From Paraferrimonas haliotis (GTDB lineage Bacteria > Pseudomonadota > Gammaproteobacteria > Enterobacterales > Shewanellaceae), in NCBI RefSeq assembly GCF_002282895.1, contig NZ_NRRB01000007.1, positions 85,363 through 149,362 of the forward strand: DNA of 64,000 nucleotides. Direction: 5' to 3'. Below the pieces are notes generated by a model. The model was not told the origin of the DNA. It did not search any database and saw nothing but the letters and a program-made list of their open reading frames with translations. Below are positions 18,577 to 27,845 of this stretch, one piece after another; position 1 is the stretch's first letter; each line of letters begins with the position of its first letter. The translations under genes were made by a program, and so were the position numbers.

Positions 18577-19052
18577 TGGAACAAGCATTTACCCATTTAA
18601 ATGCCGACGGCAATGCACACATGGTTGACGTTACCGAAAAGTCGGTAACCGAACGAGTAGCCATCGCCGAAGCGTCCATTACCATGTCGGCGCAAACCTT
18701 AGCCATGATAATGGAAGGCAGCCATCATAAAGGTGATGTGTTCGCAACCGCTCGCATCGCAGGTATTCAGGCCGCCAAGAAAACATCGGATTTAATTCCC
18801 TTATGTCATCCGTTGATGTTGACTAAAGTTGAAGTGGATTTATATCCAGACGTAGAAAACAACTCAGTTCGCATTGAAAGCCTATGCAAGCTATCGGGCA
18901 AGACCGGTGTTGAAATGGAAGCCTTAACTGCTGCATCAGTAGCGGCGCTTACCATCTACGACATGTGTAAGGCCGTTCAAAAAGATATGGTGATTGGTCC
19001 GGTTCGATTATTAGAAAAACGTGGCGGAAAATCCGGCCACTTTAAGGTGTAA
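18576..19052 (+). CDS. moaC: cyclic pyranopterin monophosphate synthase
   Basis: MoaC converts 3',8-cyclo-GTP to cyclic pyranopterin monophosphate. The active-site regions [13 protein letters not shown] and [26 protein letters not shown], with [15 protein letters not shown] at the end, are diagnostic. The start is ATG 18576, which shares an A with the moaB stop (TAATG), so the two are translationally coupled. The 158-residue length is normal. Confidence 0.96.
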   Translation: MEQAFTHLNADGNAHMVDVTEKSVTERVAIAEASITMSAQTLAMIMEGSHHKGDVFATARIAGIQAAKKTSDLIPLCHPLMLTKVEVDLYPDVENNSVRIESLCKLSGKTGVEMEALTAASVAALTIYDMCKAVQKDMVIGPVRLLEKRGGKSGHFKV

Positions 19053-19053
19053 C

Positions 19054-19302
19054 ATGATTAAGGTTTTATTTTTTGCGCAAGTTCGTGAGCGTTTAGGGCA
19101 AGCCAGCGTCGAAGTGGACGCTAGCCAAGTAAGCACCACGGAAGACCTGCGCCAACACTTGGCGAGCCAAAGTGAAAAATGGCAACTAGTTCTCGCTAAC
19201 GATCAGTTGCTCGTGGCAGTAAATCAAGCGATTAGCAATTGGCAGAGCCCGGTTGCAGATGGTGACGAAGTGGCTTTCTTCCCGCCGGTGACCGGAGGTT
19301 AA
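19054..19302 (+). CDS. moaD: molybdopterin synthase small subunit (sulfur carrier)
   Basis: MoaD is the ubiquitin-like small subunit of molybdopterin synthase. Its C-terminal glycine is adenylylated by MoeB and then carries the sulfur as a thiocarboxylate. The product has 82 residues and ends in PPVTGG, the required Gly-Gly tail. MIKVLFFAQVRERLG at the N-terminus is typical. The start is one base after the moaC stop and moaE follows after one base. Its partner MoeB is encoded on the opposite strand about 3.4 kb away. Confidence 0.94.
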   Translation: MIKVLFFAQVRERLGQASVEVDASQVSTTEDLRQHLASQSEKWQLVLANDQLLVAVNQAISNWQSPVADGDEVAFFPPVTGG

Positions 19303-19303
19303 T

Positions 19304-19750
19304 ATGATCCGTGTTCAGATCCAAGACTTCGATATTACTGCCGAATACAATCAACTTTCGGGCAACAACAGTGCTGGCGCTATCGTAACCTTCGTAGGCA
19401 AGGTACGTGATATGAACGATGGCAAGCCTGTCTCTACGCTAACCCTTGAACACTACCCGGGTATGACTGAAGCGGTACTGCAACAAATTGAGACCGAGGC
19501 CAGAGAACGCTGGCCATTGCTGGATGTAACCATCATTCACCGCGTGGGACCGTTAGAGCTTGGGGATCAAATTGTTTATATTGGTGTCAGTAGCGCCCAT
19601 CGTGGTGCTGCGTTCGATGCTTGTGAGTACCTTATTGACTTTCTAAAAACTCGCGCCCCGTTTTGGAAGCTTGAAGGCAGCGAACATGAAAAGCACTGGG
19701 TTGAAGCAAAAGACGCTGACCAACAAAGGGCCGAAATGTGGCAGGAGTAA
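19304..19750 (+). CDS. moaE: molybdopterin synthase large subunit
   Basis: MoaE is the catalytic subunit that, with thiocarboxylated MoaD, puts the dithiolene sulfurs into cyclic pyranopterin monophosphate. GAIVTFVGKVRD, LTLEHYPGMTE, VGPLELGD and APFWKLEGSEHEKHWVEAK are recognisable; the last includes the active-site lysines. The 148-residue length is normal. The stop overlaps the modA start by one base. Confidence 0.95.
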   Translation: MIRVQIQDFDITAEYNQLSGNNSAGAIVTFVGKVRDMNDGKPVSTLTLEHYPGMTEAVLQQIETEARERWPLLDVTIIHRVGPLELGDQIVYIGVSSAHRGAAFDACEYLIDFLKTRAPFWKLEGSEHEKHWVEAKDADQQRAEMWQE

Positions 19751-20493
19751 TGGCAAAGTTAGCTAAACCGCTGGCCGCTTTAGCGTTACTGTTTAGCCTA
19801 ACCACCAGCGCTCACGCAGAGAAGCTCACAATCGCCGTAGCAGCCAATTTTAAGCACACCATGGACGAGCTGGTTGCTCAATTTGAGGCCGACACGGGCC
19901 ACCAAGTTACGGTAGCTACCGGATCAACGGGGGGCTTGTATACTCAAATATTGCATGGCGCTCCTTACGACCTGTTTTTCGCCGCAGATGCTGAGCGGCC
20001 GCAGCTGCTCGAACAACGCCAATTAATCGAACCGAATAGCCGTTTTACCTACGCTATTGGAATCTTAACCCTGTGGCAACCGCAACAGGAACCGAGTTTA
20101 GCCCTTTTAACCGATTGGTCTAAAAAGGTATCCATTGCTAACCCTAAAACAGCGCCTTACGGAGAAGCTGCGGCGCAAGTTCTGACCAAGCTCGGCTTGT
20201 TTCAGCAATATCAGCGTCGTTTAGTGAAAGGAAATAATATAGTTCAGGCGTATCAATATGTGGACAGCGGCAACGTTGAGCTTGGGTTTGTTTCTCTTTC
20301 GCAACTTACAGCAGCCGGTGTACGTGAGCATTACTATGTGATTCCCCAGCAATATTACCATCCGATTGAGCAACAGGCTGTCGTTCTTAAGCGCAGCAAT
20401 CAATTAGCGCTTGCGACCCAATTTGCACACTTTGTTCAGCAAAATAAGGCCACAGTCATCGCTGCAGGCTACCGATTACCGGAGGGCAATTAA
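19750..20493 (+). CDS. modA: molybdate ABC transporter substrate-binding protein
   Basis: ModA binds molybdate (or tungstate) in the periplasm and delivers it to ModB. The N-terminus MAKLAKPLAALALLFSLTTSAHA is a signal peptide. The mature part starts with EKLTIAVAANFKHTMDELV and ATGSTGGLYTQILHGAPYDLFFAAD, the anion-binding serine loops of the family. ATG 19750 is chosen because GCAGGAG lies just upstream and it overlaps the moaE stop. The 247-residue length is normal. Fusion of cofactor synthesis and molybdate uptake into one run suggests common control by the Moco riboswitch. Confidence 0.93.
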   Translation: MAKLAKPLAALALLFSLTTSAHAEKLTIAVAANFKHTMDELVAQFEADTGHQVTVATGSTGGLYTQILHGAPYDLFFAADAERPQLLEQRQLIEPNSRFTYAIGILTLWQPQQEPSLALLTDWSKKVSIANPKTAPYGEAAAQVLTKLGLFQQYQRRLVKGNNIVQAYQYVDSGNVELGFVSLSQLTAAGVREHYYVIPQQYYHPIEQQAVVLKRSNQLALATQFAHFVQQNKATVIAAGYRLPEGN

Positions 20494-21182
20494 TGTCCGC
20501 TGACTTTCAAGCACTCTACATCACGGTAAAATTGGCATTGGTCACGACCGTGCTGCTGCTTTTAGTTAGCCCGCCCATTGCTTGGTGGTTGGCCCACAGT
20601 AAAAATCGTTATAGAACCATCGCTGAGGCACTGGTGGCCTTGCCTTTAGTTCTGCCTCCCACCGTTTTAGGTTTTTATTTGTTGTTAGCCTTTTCTCCAC
20701 AATATTTCCCCGGCGCCCTGTGGCAAGACATTAGCGGTCAATCTCTTGCGTTTTCTTTCACGGGCCTGGTTATTGGCTCAATGATTTACTCGTTGCCCTT
20801 TGTGGTTCAGCCTTTACAGTCCGGCTTTGCCACTCTGGGCGTAAAAGAATTAGAAGCCGGCGCAACCATGGGCATGAGCCGCTTGCAACGGTTTCGATAC
20901 ATAGTGGTCCCCATGACTAAGCGCAGCTTTATGCTGGCAGCGACGTTAGGGTTTGCCCATACCATGGGCGAGTTCGGTGTGGTGTTGATGATTGGTGGTA
21001 ACATTCCCGGCGAAACCCAGGTTATTTCCATCGCCTTATTTGAACACGTTGAGGCGTTAGAGTATCAGCAGGCCCACATCATGGCCGGTGGCTTAATGGT
21101 GTTTAGCATGGTCTTACTCTTGTTTATATACGGCTACCTTAACCGCAGCCAAGGCAAACATCAGCAAACGAGGTTTTGGTAA
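20493..21182 (+). CDS. modB: molybdate ABC transporter permease
   Basis: ModB is the membrane subunit of the molybdate importer. The 229-residue protein has about five to six membrane helices and the permease motif GATMGMSRLQRFRYIVVPM (EAA loop), which contacts the ATPase. LPLVLPPTVLGFYLL and LGFAHTMGEFGVVLMIGGNIPGETQ are family-specific. It overlaps modA and modC by one base each. Confidence 0.95.
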   Translation: MSADFQALYITVKLALVTTVLLLLVSPPIAWWLAHSKNRYRTIAEALVALPLVLPPTVLGFYLLLAFSPQYFPGALWQDISGQSLAFSFTGLVIGSMIYSLPFVVQPLQSGFATLGVKELEAGATMGMSRLQRFRYIVVPMTKRSFMLAATLGFAHTMGEFGVVLMIGGNIPGETQVISIALFEHVEALEYQQAHIMAGGLMVFSMVLLLFIYGYLNRSQGKHQQTRFW

Positions 21183-22027
21183 TGCAGCTGACTGTACACC
21201 TAGATCAATATTTTGGTCAGTTCCGGATAGAGCTGCAACTATGTATTAAGCTGCGAGGGATTATTGGCGTATTTGGCACCTCCGGTGCCGGTAAAACCAG
21301 CCTTTTTCGAGCCATTGCAGGCTTAAATCAAAGCGCTCCGAATCAACTCAGCCTGATCAAACTTGATGGCAACACATTAGAAGACAGTCAAAAGAAGGTC
21401 TTTGTAGAAGCCGAGCATCGTAATATCGGATTCGTTTTTCAAGACAGTCGTTTATTTAACCACCTAACGGTAGAGCAAAATCTGAGCTTGGCCATTAAAA
21501 TCAGTCAACGCAAAGAGCCATTAATTTCGTATCAGGATGTGGTTCAAGGATGTGGCATCGAACCCTTATTAACCCAGTCTGCAGAAGGATTATCCGCCGG
21601 ACAACGGCAGCGAGTCGCCATTGCTAGGGCGCTGCTTGGCTCTCCTAAATTGCTGCTGTTAGATGAGCCATTAGCTGCGCTCGATCACGACTCAAGGCAA
21701 CACCTCGTCGCCTTTTTAAACCAAGTGAGCGAGCTCATACCTATGCTCTTTATTAGTCATTCGGTTTCCGAAACGCTTACGCTTTGTGATCCGTTAATCT
21801 TACTAGAAGGCGGGCGCATTAAAGCCATTGGTAGTCGAGAGCAGCTTGCAGAAACCTTGCCTAAACGTCGAGCTTCCGCGGTAGTTACTGAGTTTGATCC
21901 TGAAACCGGCAAGCTATGCTTGGATACCATTCCGGATTTATTGCCAGAGTTTAAACCCGGCCAGCGCATCGGCATAGTGGCTGAGCCATCGTGGCTCAAA
22001 TCCCGCGAACTCACTCGCGACGATTAA
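21182..22027 (+). CDS. modC: molybdate ABC transporter ATP-binding protein, short form
   Basis: ModC is the ATPase of the molybdate importer. Walker A GTSGAGKTS lies near residue 33, the signature LSAGQRQRVAIARAL near 140, and Walker B LLLLDEPLAALD follows. The product has 281 residues, while E. coli ModC has about 350. After the ATPase domain only part of the Mop/TOBE region remains (RRASAVVTEFDPETGKL). The start ATG 21182 overlaps the modB stop. The short tail may mean that molybdate-dependent gating through the Mop domain is reduced; I see no frameshift, since the next gene starts three bases later. Confidence 0.92.
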   Translation: MQLTVHLDQYFGQFRIELQLCIKLRGIIGVFGTSGAGKTSLFRAIAGLNQSAPNQLSLIKLDGNTLEDSQKKVFVEAEHRNIGFVFQDSRLFNHLTVEQNLSLAIKISQRKEPLISYQDVVQGCGIEPLLTQSAEGLSAGQRQRVAIARALLGSPKLLLLDEPLAALDHDSRQHLVAFLNQVSELIPMLFISHSVSETLTLCDPLILLEGGRIKAIGSREQLAETLPKRRASAVVTEFDPETGKLCLDTIPDLLPEFKPGQRIGIVAEPSWLKSRELTRDD

Positions 22028-22029
22028 GC

Positions 22030-22707
22030 ATGCTCACCGTACTGCTGGATCACACCGATTTTGTGGTTATCAACAAACCCGCCAATGTTCATTTTCACAG
22101 TCAAGATGGCAACGCCGGCGTAGTCGCCCAGCTTTCTCAACAACTGAATTGCGCTTTGTATCCGGTCCATCGCCTCGACACCATGACCTCAGGGGTACTG
22201 TTAATTGCAAAGAGTTCGGAGGCAGCAGCTCATTTGGCAAGTCAGTTCGCAGAACAATCCACGAGCAAAATTTATATTGCACTTGCAATGGGTAAGCCAA
22301 AGAAAAAACAGGGACTCATTCAAGGCGATATGGTAAAAGCTCGGCGCAGCCAATGGAAACTCACCACTGGCAAGCAAAACCCTGCTGTTACTCAATTTTT
22401 CAGCCAAAGCGTGGCGCCAAAACTGCGCTGTTACCTACTTAAACCCCATACTGGAAAGACGCATCAACTTCGAGTCATGATGAAAAGCTTAGGGTGCGCC
22501 ATCGTTGGTGATAGCCTTTATGGCAAAGCGTCGCACGACCGAGGTTATTTACACGCCTGGCAACTGAGTTTTAGCTACCACAACCAGCCATTTCGGGTGG
22601 TGGCGCCAATTGAAGTGACGAATGACCAATCGCTGTTTGCTTTAGACACCATCAAACAGCAAATGCAGCTTTGGTTAGACGAGCCACCGAAGTGGCCAAG
22701 CCTTTAG
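22030..22707 (+). CDS. RluA-family RNA pseudouridine synthase
   Basis: This 225-residue protein has the RluA-type catalytic motif HRLDTMTSGVLLIAKS, where the Asp is the nucleophile. Other family features are FVVINKPANVHFHS at the N-terminus and KTHQLRVMMKSLGCAIVGDSLYG near the C-terminus. No S4 domain is present, so it is a small stand-alone form, similar to what is catalogued as the TIGR01621 family. Its RNA target is unknown. It begins three bases after modC and overlaps the convergent moeB by four bases. It is probably a passenger on the molybdenum operon. Confidence 0.85.
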   Translation: MLTVLLDHTDFVVINKPANVHFHSQDGNAGVVAQLSQQLNCALYPVHRLDTMTSGVLLIAKSSEAAAHLASQFAEQSTSKIYIALAMGKPKKKQGLIQGDMVKARRSQWKLTTGKQNPAVTQFFSQSVAPKLRCYLLKPHTGKTHQLRVMMKSLGCAIVGDSLYGKASHDRGYLHAWQLSFSYHNQPFRVVAPIEVTNDQSLFALDTIKQQMQLWLDEPPKWPSL

Positions 22708-23462
22708 CGGTTTGAGCATACCGGACAATTGGCTTGCGGCGACAGCTTAAACTCGTTGAACTGCATGGTCATGGCATCAAGCATAATCACTCGCCCAGCC
22801 AAACTGGTGCCCATTTTGGTTATCAGCTTGATGGTTTCCAATGCTTGAAGACAACCGATGGTTCCCACAACGGGCGCCAAGATTCCTGACTCCACACACG
22901 TTAGATGTTGCTCACCAAACAAAGAGCTAAAGCACTGATAGCAAGGGCTTCCTTCGCTGTAATCAAACACAGTGATTAAGCCTTCCATTCGAATGGCGGC
23001 CGCAGAAACCAAAGGTTTTTTGGCGTCGAAGCACAGTCGGTTTAGCGTTTCTCGAACGCTCACGTTATCGGTGCAATCCACAACCAAATCGTGCTCAGCA
23101 ACCAGCGTTGTAAAGCCGGCGTCATCCAATTGTTGATTAATGGCTTGAATCTCAATAAGCGGATTTAAGGTCTGCAGTGATTGTCGCGCCGATTCGACTT
23201 TCGCCATACCCACTCGAGCATCATGGTGCAATACTTGACGTTGCAGATTAGAAACCTCTACTGTGTCAAAATCGACCAAAGTTAATTGGCCTACGCCGGC
23301 GACCGCTAGATATTGGGCTGCGGGACAGCCAAGCCCTCCTAACCCCACAATGGCTACCCGAGCTTGCTTTAACGCCTCTTGACCGTCAATGTCCATGGCT
23401 TGTATGGAGATTTGTCGAGAATAGCGAACCAGCTCGTTATCGCTAAGAATTTCGTCTTGCAC
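22704..23462 (-). CDS. moeB: molybdopterin-synthase adenylyltransferase
   Basis: MoeB adenylylates the C-terminal glycine of MoaD so that sulfur can be loaded. VGLGGLGCPAAQYLAVAGVG is the nucleotide-binding loop of the E1-like fold, and SNLQRQVLH is the arginine-finger region. Two CXXC pairs bind structural zinc (CYQCF and the C-terminal CPVC). The 252-residue length is normal. It follows moeA with a five-base gap, and its end overlaps the convergent pseudouridine synthase. A ThiF role in thiamine synthesis cannot be wholly excluded, but moeA next door favours MoeB. Confidence 0.92.
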   Translation of the reverse strand: MQDEILSDNELVRYSRQISIQAMDIDGQEALKQARVAIVGLGGLGCPAAQYLAVAGVGQLTLVDFDTVEVSNLQRQVLHHDARVGMAKVESARQSLQTLNPLIEIQAINQQLDDAGFTTLVAEHDLVVDCTDNVSVRETLNRLCFDAKKPLVSAAAIRMEGLITVFDYSEGSPCYQCFSSLFGEQHLTCVESGILAPVVGTIGCLQALETIKLITKMGTSLAGRVIMLDAMTMQFNEFKLSPQANCPVCSNR

Positions 23463-23467
23463 GTCGA

Positions 23468-24715
23468 TTACTCCAATACTTGCTGATACGGTTCAATGGT
23501 GACGGTTTCACCTGCAGCAACGTTGCCCTGATCCATATCCAGAACAATAAAGCAGTTTGATACACTCATGGAGGTCAGCATTCCAGAGCCTTGGGCTCCG
23601 GTTGTCATTACTTGCAGTTTTCCCTGAGCATCGTAGCTGTATATGCCACGCTGATATTCCATACGCCCAGGCCGTTTACGAATGGCACAGGTAAGTGTGG
23701 CTGGCACCTTCAATACCGGTGGCGTTGGCAGACCTGCACGCTTCGCCAATATGGGTTGAACCAGTTTGTAATAAGTCACCATAGAAGACACGGGGTTACC
23801 AGGTAAGCCGCAAAACAACGCCTTGCCTATTTGACCAAAGGCAAAAGGCTTACCCGGTTTTATGGCAAGCTTCCAGAAGTTAATTTGTCCTACTTCGTCA
23901 AGAATCTGTTTGACGAAATCGGCATCGCCCACCGATACGCCACCGGAAGTAATGACAACGTCTGCCACCTCAGCTGCCTCTAGAAAAGCACTGCGAATTT
24001 TATCCGGATCATCGCTGATGACCCCGAGGTCGATGTAGTCGACATACGAGCGGCTCAACAGACCTTTGATGGCGTAGCGATTGGAGTCATAGATATCGCC
24101 GGGGTTCAGCTCGCTACCCACTGGCTTTAATTCGTCACCGGTGGAGAAAAAGGCTACGGTTAATCGACGGTAAACCGTAACCTTAGCGGCACCCACGGTG
24201 GCCAACACACCCATTTCAGGCGCGCCAATACGCACACCAGGCTGATAAATTACCTGGCCTTGACTTGCCTCTTCGCCTTTCGGGCGCACGTGGGCGCCTT
24301 GTGCATACGGTTGCTGCAACACAACACTGTTGCCATTCGCCTGTGCGTTCTCTTGCATCTGTACCGTATCGTATTGCTTAGGAATTTGCCCGCCCGTCAT
24401 AATGCGAACGCAACTGCCCTTTGGCGTATCTCCCTCAAATGGGTGCCCCGCTAACGAGGTTCCTACCAAAGTTAATGGTTGTCCAGATTGCAAGTCTTGC
24501 CAACGACAAGCGTAACCATCCATTGCCGAATTATCGAAAGGAGGCAAGTCAATCAAGGAAACCACTGGCTGCGCTAAAATGCGCCCCATTGCGTCATCAA
24601 GACCAACTTGCTCTGTATCAGTGACCGCCGATACATGGGCTAAGATTTTCTCAAGCGCGAGATCCGGGCGCATCAGCCCCGGTTGCGAGCAACAATCAAC
24701 ACTGGCTTTAGGCAT
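23468..24715 (-). CDS. moeA: molybdopterin molybdenumtransferase
   Basis: MoeA inserts molybdenum into adenylylated molybdopterin to form the active cofactor. PPFDNSAMDGYA, TSGGVSVGDADF and FCGLPGNPVS are family motifs in the order expected for the four-domain protein. The 415-residue length is normal. The ribosome-binding site is GTAGGA before ATG 24715, and a CATAAT -10-like box lies in the 110-bp gap after prlC. With moeB it forms a two-gene operon convergent to moa/mod, which completes the cofactor pathway from GTP to Mo-molybdopterin. No molybdoenzyme is encoded in the window. Confidence 0.95.
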   Translation of the reverse strand: MPKASVDCCSQPGLMRPDLALEKILAHVSAVTDTEQVGLDDAMGRILAQPVVSLIDLPPFDNSAMDGYACRWQDLQSGQPLTLVGTSLAGHPFEGDTPKGSCVRIMTGGQIPKQYDTVQMQENAQANGNSVVLQQPYAQGAHVRPKGEEASQGQVIYQPGVRIGAPEMGVLATVGAAKVTVYRRLTVAFFSTGDELKPVGSELNPGDIYDSNRYAIKGLLSRSYVDYIDLGVISDDPDKIRSAFLEAAEVADVVITSGGVSVGDADFVKQILDEVGQINFWKLAIKPGKPFAFGQIGKALFCGLPGNPVSSMVTYYKLVQPILAKRAGLPTPPVLKVPATLTCAIRKRPGRMEYQRGIYSYDAQGKLQVMTTGAQGSGMLTSMSVSNCFIVLDMDQGNVAAGETVTIEPYQQVLE

Positions 24716-24825
24716 TTACTTTCCTACTTTGTCGTTGAGAATTCAGTTCAATGAACCATTATGCCAGTTTTGCTCATAGAGACTATGATCCGCTTGGCAA
24801 CTTTCTCTATTAACGGTTTGCAAAA

Positions 24826-26862
24826 TTAGCCTTGAATTCCACTGTGCCTTAATAAAGCATCAATTTGAGGCTCGCGACCTCTAAAGCCAACAAACAAATC
24901 CATGGCCTCTTCAGAGCCGCCTTTTTGCAAGATATTGGTTAAAAAGGCCTGTCCCGTCTCTTGGTTAAAAATGCCGTCTTCTTCGAATTTTGCGAAGGCA
25001 TCTGCGGATAAAACTTCAGCCCATTTATAGCTGTAATAGCCTGCCGCATAGCCGCCAGCAAATATGTGGGAAAAGCTGGTCTGGAAGCGATTAAAATCCG
25101 GCGCTTTAATCACAGCAGTTTGTTCTCGGACGTCATTAAGTAACGCTTGAACATCCACTTTGGCGGCATGACTAAATTCATGGTGCAGTCGGAAATCAAA
25201 TAAGGAAAATTCCAGTTGGCGCAACATCATCATGCCCGATTGGAAGTTTTTTGCCGCCAACATATTGTCTAATAACGCTTTTGGCAAAGGTTCCTTGGTT
25301 TCATAATGGCCAGAGATTATGGCTAATGCCTCTTCTTGGTAACACCAATTTTCTAGGAATTGACTGGGCAACTCTACCGCATCCCAGGCAACGCCGTTAA
25401 TTCCAGACACACCGCTAACATCGATTTCAGACAACATGTGATGCAAACCATGGCCAAACTCATGGAATAAAGTGGTGACTTCATCGTGTGTAAATAAGGC
25501 AGGTTTACCATCTACTGGGCCATTAAAGTTGCAAGTTAAATAAGCCACGGGCTTTTGCAGCTTATTGTTGTATCGTAACCGGTCTCGGCAAACATCCATC
25601 CAAGCGCCGCCGCGCTTGTTTTGGCGGGCGTATAAGTCTAAGTAAAAGCTGCCTTTGAGTTGCTGGCTACTGTCGAAGATATCGAAAAAGCGAACGTCTT
25701 CATGCCAAACATCAACACCTGCACGCTCGGTAATCGTTAACCCAAACAGTTTATTGACGATGCTAAACATACCCTCAACCACGGTGTTCTCCGGGAAATA
25801 CGGTCGCAGTTGTTCTTGATTAATTTGGTATCGATGCTGCTTCAACTTCTCGCCATAATAGGCGAAGTCCCACGGCTTAAGCTTAGAAGCTTGAAAGTGC
25901 TCTGCTGCGAATTCAGTGAGCTCGCTAAGCTCCTGTTGACCTTGGGGCAAGGATTTAGCGGCTAACTCATCGAGAAAACCAAGCACTTGTGCCGGTGACT
26001 GGGCCATCTTGGTTGCCAAGGACTTCTCGGCGTAATTAGTAAACCCGAGCAACTGAGCCAGTTCATTGCGTAATACAAGGGTCTCATCAATCAGTGGGCC
26101 GTTATCAAACTCATTAGCGTTAGGCCCTTGATCCGATGCTCTGGTAACGAAGGCTCGGTACATACGTTCACGCAAGTCAGTGTCATCGGCGTACATCATC
26201 ACCGGCAAATAGCTTGGAAATTCTAAAGTAAATAACCAACCATCTTGTTCTCTCGATTGCGCTTGCGCTTTTGCTGCCGCGACGGCGGACTCAGGCAAGC
26301 CAGCCAATCGAGATTCGTCTGCAATCGACAAAGTAAAGGCTTGAGTAGCGTCTAATACATTGTTACTAAACTGACTCGACAACTCCGATAGACGCGTGAC
26401 AATTTCGCCGTATCGCCGTTGCTGGCTTGCTGGTAGGCCTATGCCCGATAACTCAAAGTCGCGCAGCGCATTAGTAATGACTTTTTGTTGGGCGGTATTC
26501 AGCGTTGTAAATTCGGCACTGTTTTTAAGCTTTACATAGGCTTGGTACAAGCCCTGATGTTGACCGACAAAGGTCGAATATTCCGACAGCATGGGTAGAC
26601 AAGCATCGTGGGCTTGACGCAATTCATCACTGCTAATTACCGAATTCATGTGGGAAATGGGTGACCATGCTTTTGATAACACATCATCAACAGCTTCTAA
26701 CGGTGCAACGAGATTATCCCACGTAGGGTTTTGGTGAGAAACCACCTGCTCAATAACCGCTTTGCCTTGGGCAATGGCGTCCTCAACCGCTGGCTGAACG
26801 TGCTCTGGCTTAATGAGAGAAAAGAGGGGTAATGAATTTGCTTCAAGCAGTGGGTTGGCCAT
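24826..26862 (-). CDS. prlC: oligopeptidase A (M3 family)
   Basis: PrlC is a cytoplasmic zinc oligopeptidase that degrades short peptides, including cleaved signal peptides. The zinc motif HEFGHGLHHM and downstream catalytic segments (the GYAAGYYSYKWAEVLSADAFAKF end region) are clear. The 678-residue length and the NPLLEANSLPLFSLIKPEHVQPA start match E. coli. In E. coli prlC is followed by rsmJ; here rsmJ is about 6 kb away, so the pair has been separated. Confidence 0.95.
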   Translation of the reverse strand: MANPLLEANSLPLFSLIKPEHVQPAVEDAIAQGKAVIEQVVSHQNPTWDNLVAPLEAVDDVLSKAWSPISHMNSVISSDELRQAHDACLPMLSEYSTFVGQHQGLYQAYVKLKNSAEFTTLNTAQQKVITNALRDFELSGIGLPASQQRRYGEIVTRLSELSSQFSNNVLDATQAFTLSIADESRLAGLPESAVAAAKAQAQSREQDGWLFTLEFPSYLPVMMYADDTDLRERMYRAFVTRASDQGPNANEFDNGPLIDETLVLRNELAQLLGFTNYAEKSLATKMAQSPAQVLGFLDELAAKSLPQGQQELSELTEFAAEHFQASKLKPWDFAYYGEKLKQHRYQINQEQLRPYFPENTVVEGMFSIVNKLFGLTITERAGVDVWHEDVRFFDIFDSSQQLKGSFYLDLYARQNKRGGAWMDVCRDRLRYNNKLQKPVAYLTCNFNGPVDGKPALFTHDEVTTLFHEFGHGLHHMLSEIDVSGVSGINGVAWDAVELPSQFLENWCYQEEALAIISGHYETKEPLPKALLDNMLAAKNFQSGMMMLRQLEFSLFDFRLHHEFSHAAKVDVQALLNDVREQTAVIKAPDFNRFQTSFSHIFAGGYAAGYYSYKWAEVLSADAFAKFEEDGIFNQETGQAFLTNILQKGGSEEAMDLFVGFRGREPQIDALLRHSGIQG

Positions 26863-26982
26863 ATAAGAGGTCTCTATAGTGTAGTTCGATTAACTTTAAT
26901 AATGGGGTCAATCTCCCTTTTTTCAACGCTCGGCTTACAATTATTGATCCAGCCCAAAAAAACATCATTTATCTAAGCGTTA

Positions 26983-26998
26983 ATAAGAATTGTTATTG
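26983..26998. promoter_or_regulatory. Fur-box-like element
   Basis: AATAAGAATTGTTATT is a near-perfect palindrome that resembles the Fur consensus (hexamer repeats of NAT(A/T)AT). It lies 67 bases before the start of the outer-membrane protein gene and 121 bases before divergent prlC, so iron control of the former is plausible. Not tested. Confidence 0.45.
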
Positions 26999-27064
26999 AT
27001 TGCATTTATTTACTCTTTTACCATCCACCCATACTGATAGAGAAGAGTTTTTTCGGAGTTCAAA

Positions 27065-27781
27065 ATGCGCAATCAATTAGCATTTTCGATGGTTAGCGCT
27101 GCGCTGCTGCTAAGTCCTACTGCCAATGCATCACAGTGGCAACTTGACGCCGGTCTAGGTTGGGAAAGCAAATACGTATCCGAGGGTCGCAACAATTTAG
27201 ATAAAGGCGGCATTGGCTGGGCCCACATCGGTGCAAATAAGGACGGGCTTAGCTTATTCGCTGACGTTGGTCGCGGCGATCAAACCAACTACACAGAATA
27301 CAACTTAGGCATTGCTTACGGCATATCCGTTAGCGATCTTGATATCGAAGTGGGTTTTACCCGAATCGAAGAATATCCAGAGCGAGCAAATTCCTACAAC
27401 GAACTGTCCGCAATCGCCAGTTATGGTCGCTACCATTGGTTAGTGCCTACCGTAGAATATCTGTATAACGCCAAAGAGGACGGCAGCTTCTTAACTCTAG
27501 GCTTAGAAAGCTATTGGGAGCTGTCTGAAAACTTAAGCATAACGCCTTATCTGTTTCAATCTTGGGATTACGGTTACGCCACCAAAGATCATAACGGCGA
27601 TAACAACGTTCAATTCGGTGTAAACCTAGACTACGCTATTAGTGAACAATGGACGGTTAACGCTAACCTAAACCGCTCCATTGCCGGTGATGACATTAAA
27701 ATCGAGCGCATCGATGAAGGCGAGACTTTGGACAATATCAATCAGACCTTTGGTGGTATATCCATTAGTTATTCGTTTTGA
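27065..27781 (+). CDS. putative outer-membrane beta-barrel protein
   Basis: This 238-residue protein has a signal peptide (MRNQLAFSMVSAALLLSPTANA) followed by alternating hydrophobic/polar strands rich in aromatic residues. It ends in GGISISYSF, whose terminal Phe is the recognition signal of the BAM machinery. The mature part opens with WQLDAGLGWESKYVSEGRNN, similar in style to the TorF/putative-porin group, but I cannot place it in a named family with confidence. GGAG lies six bases before the ATG. The upstream Fur-like box suggests a link to iron, but no plug domain or TonB box is present, so it is not a TonB-dependent receptor. Confidence 0.7.
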   Translation: MRNQLAFSMVSAALLLSPTANASQWQLDAGLGWESKYVSEGRNNLDKGGIGWAHIGANKDGLSLFADVGRGDQTNYTEYNLGIAYGISVSDLDIEVGFTRIEEYPERANSYNELSAIASYGRYHWLVPTVEYLYNAKEDGSFLTLGLESYWELSENLSITPYLFQSWDYGYATKDHNGDNNVQFGVNLDYAISEQWTVNANLNRSIAGDDIKIERIDEGETLDNINQTFGGISISYSF

Positions 27782-27845
27782 TTGCAGTCACAGTGTAAAT
27801 CTCTACAATGCAAGTTAAACAAGCGTTATGGAGTAACAACAACAA

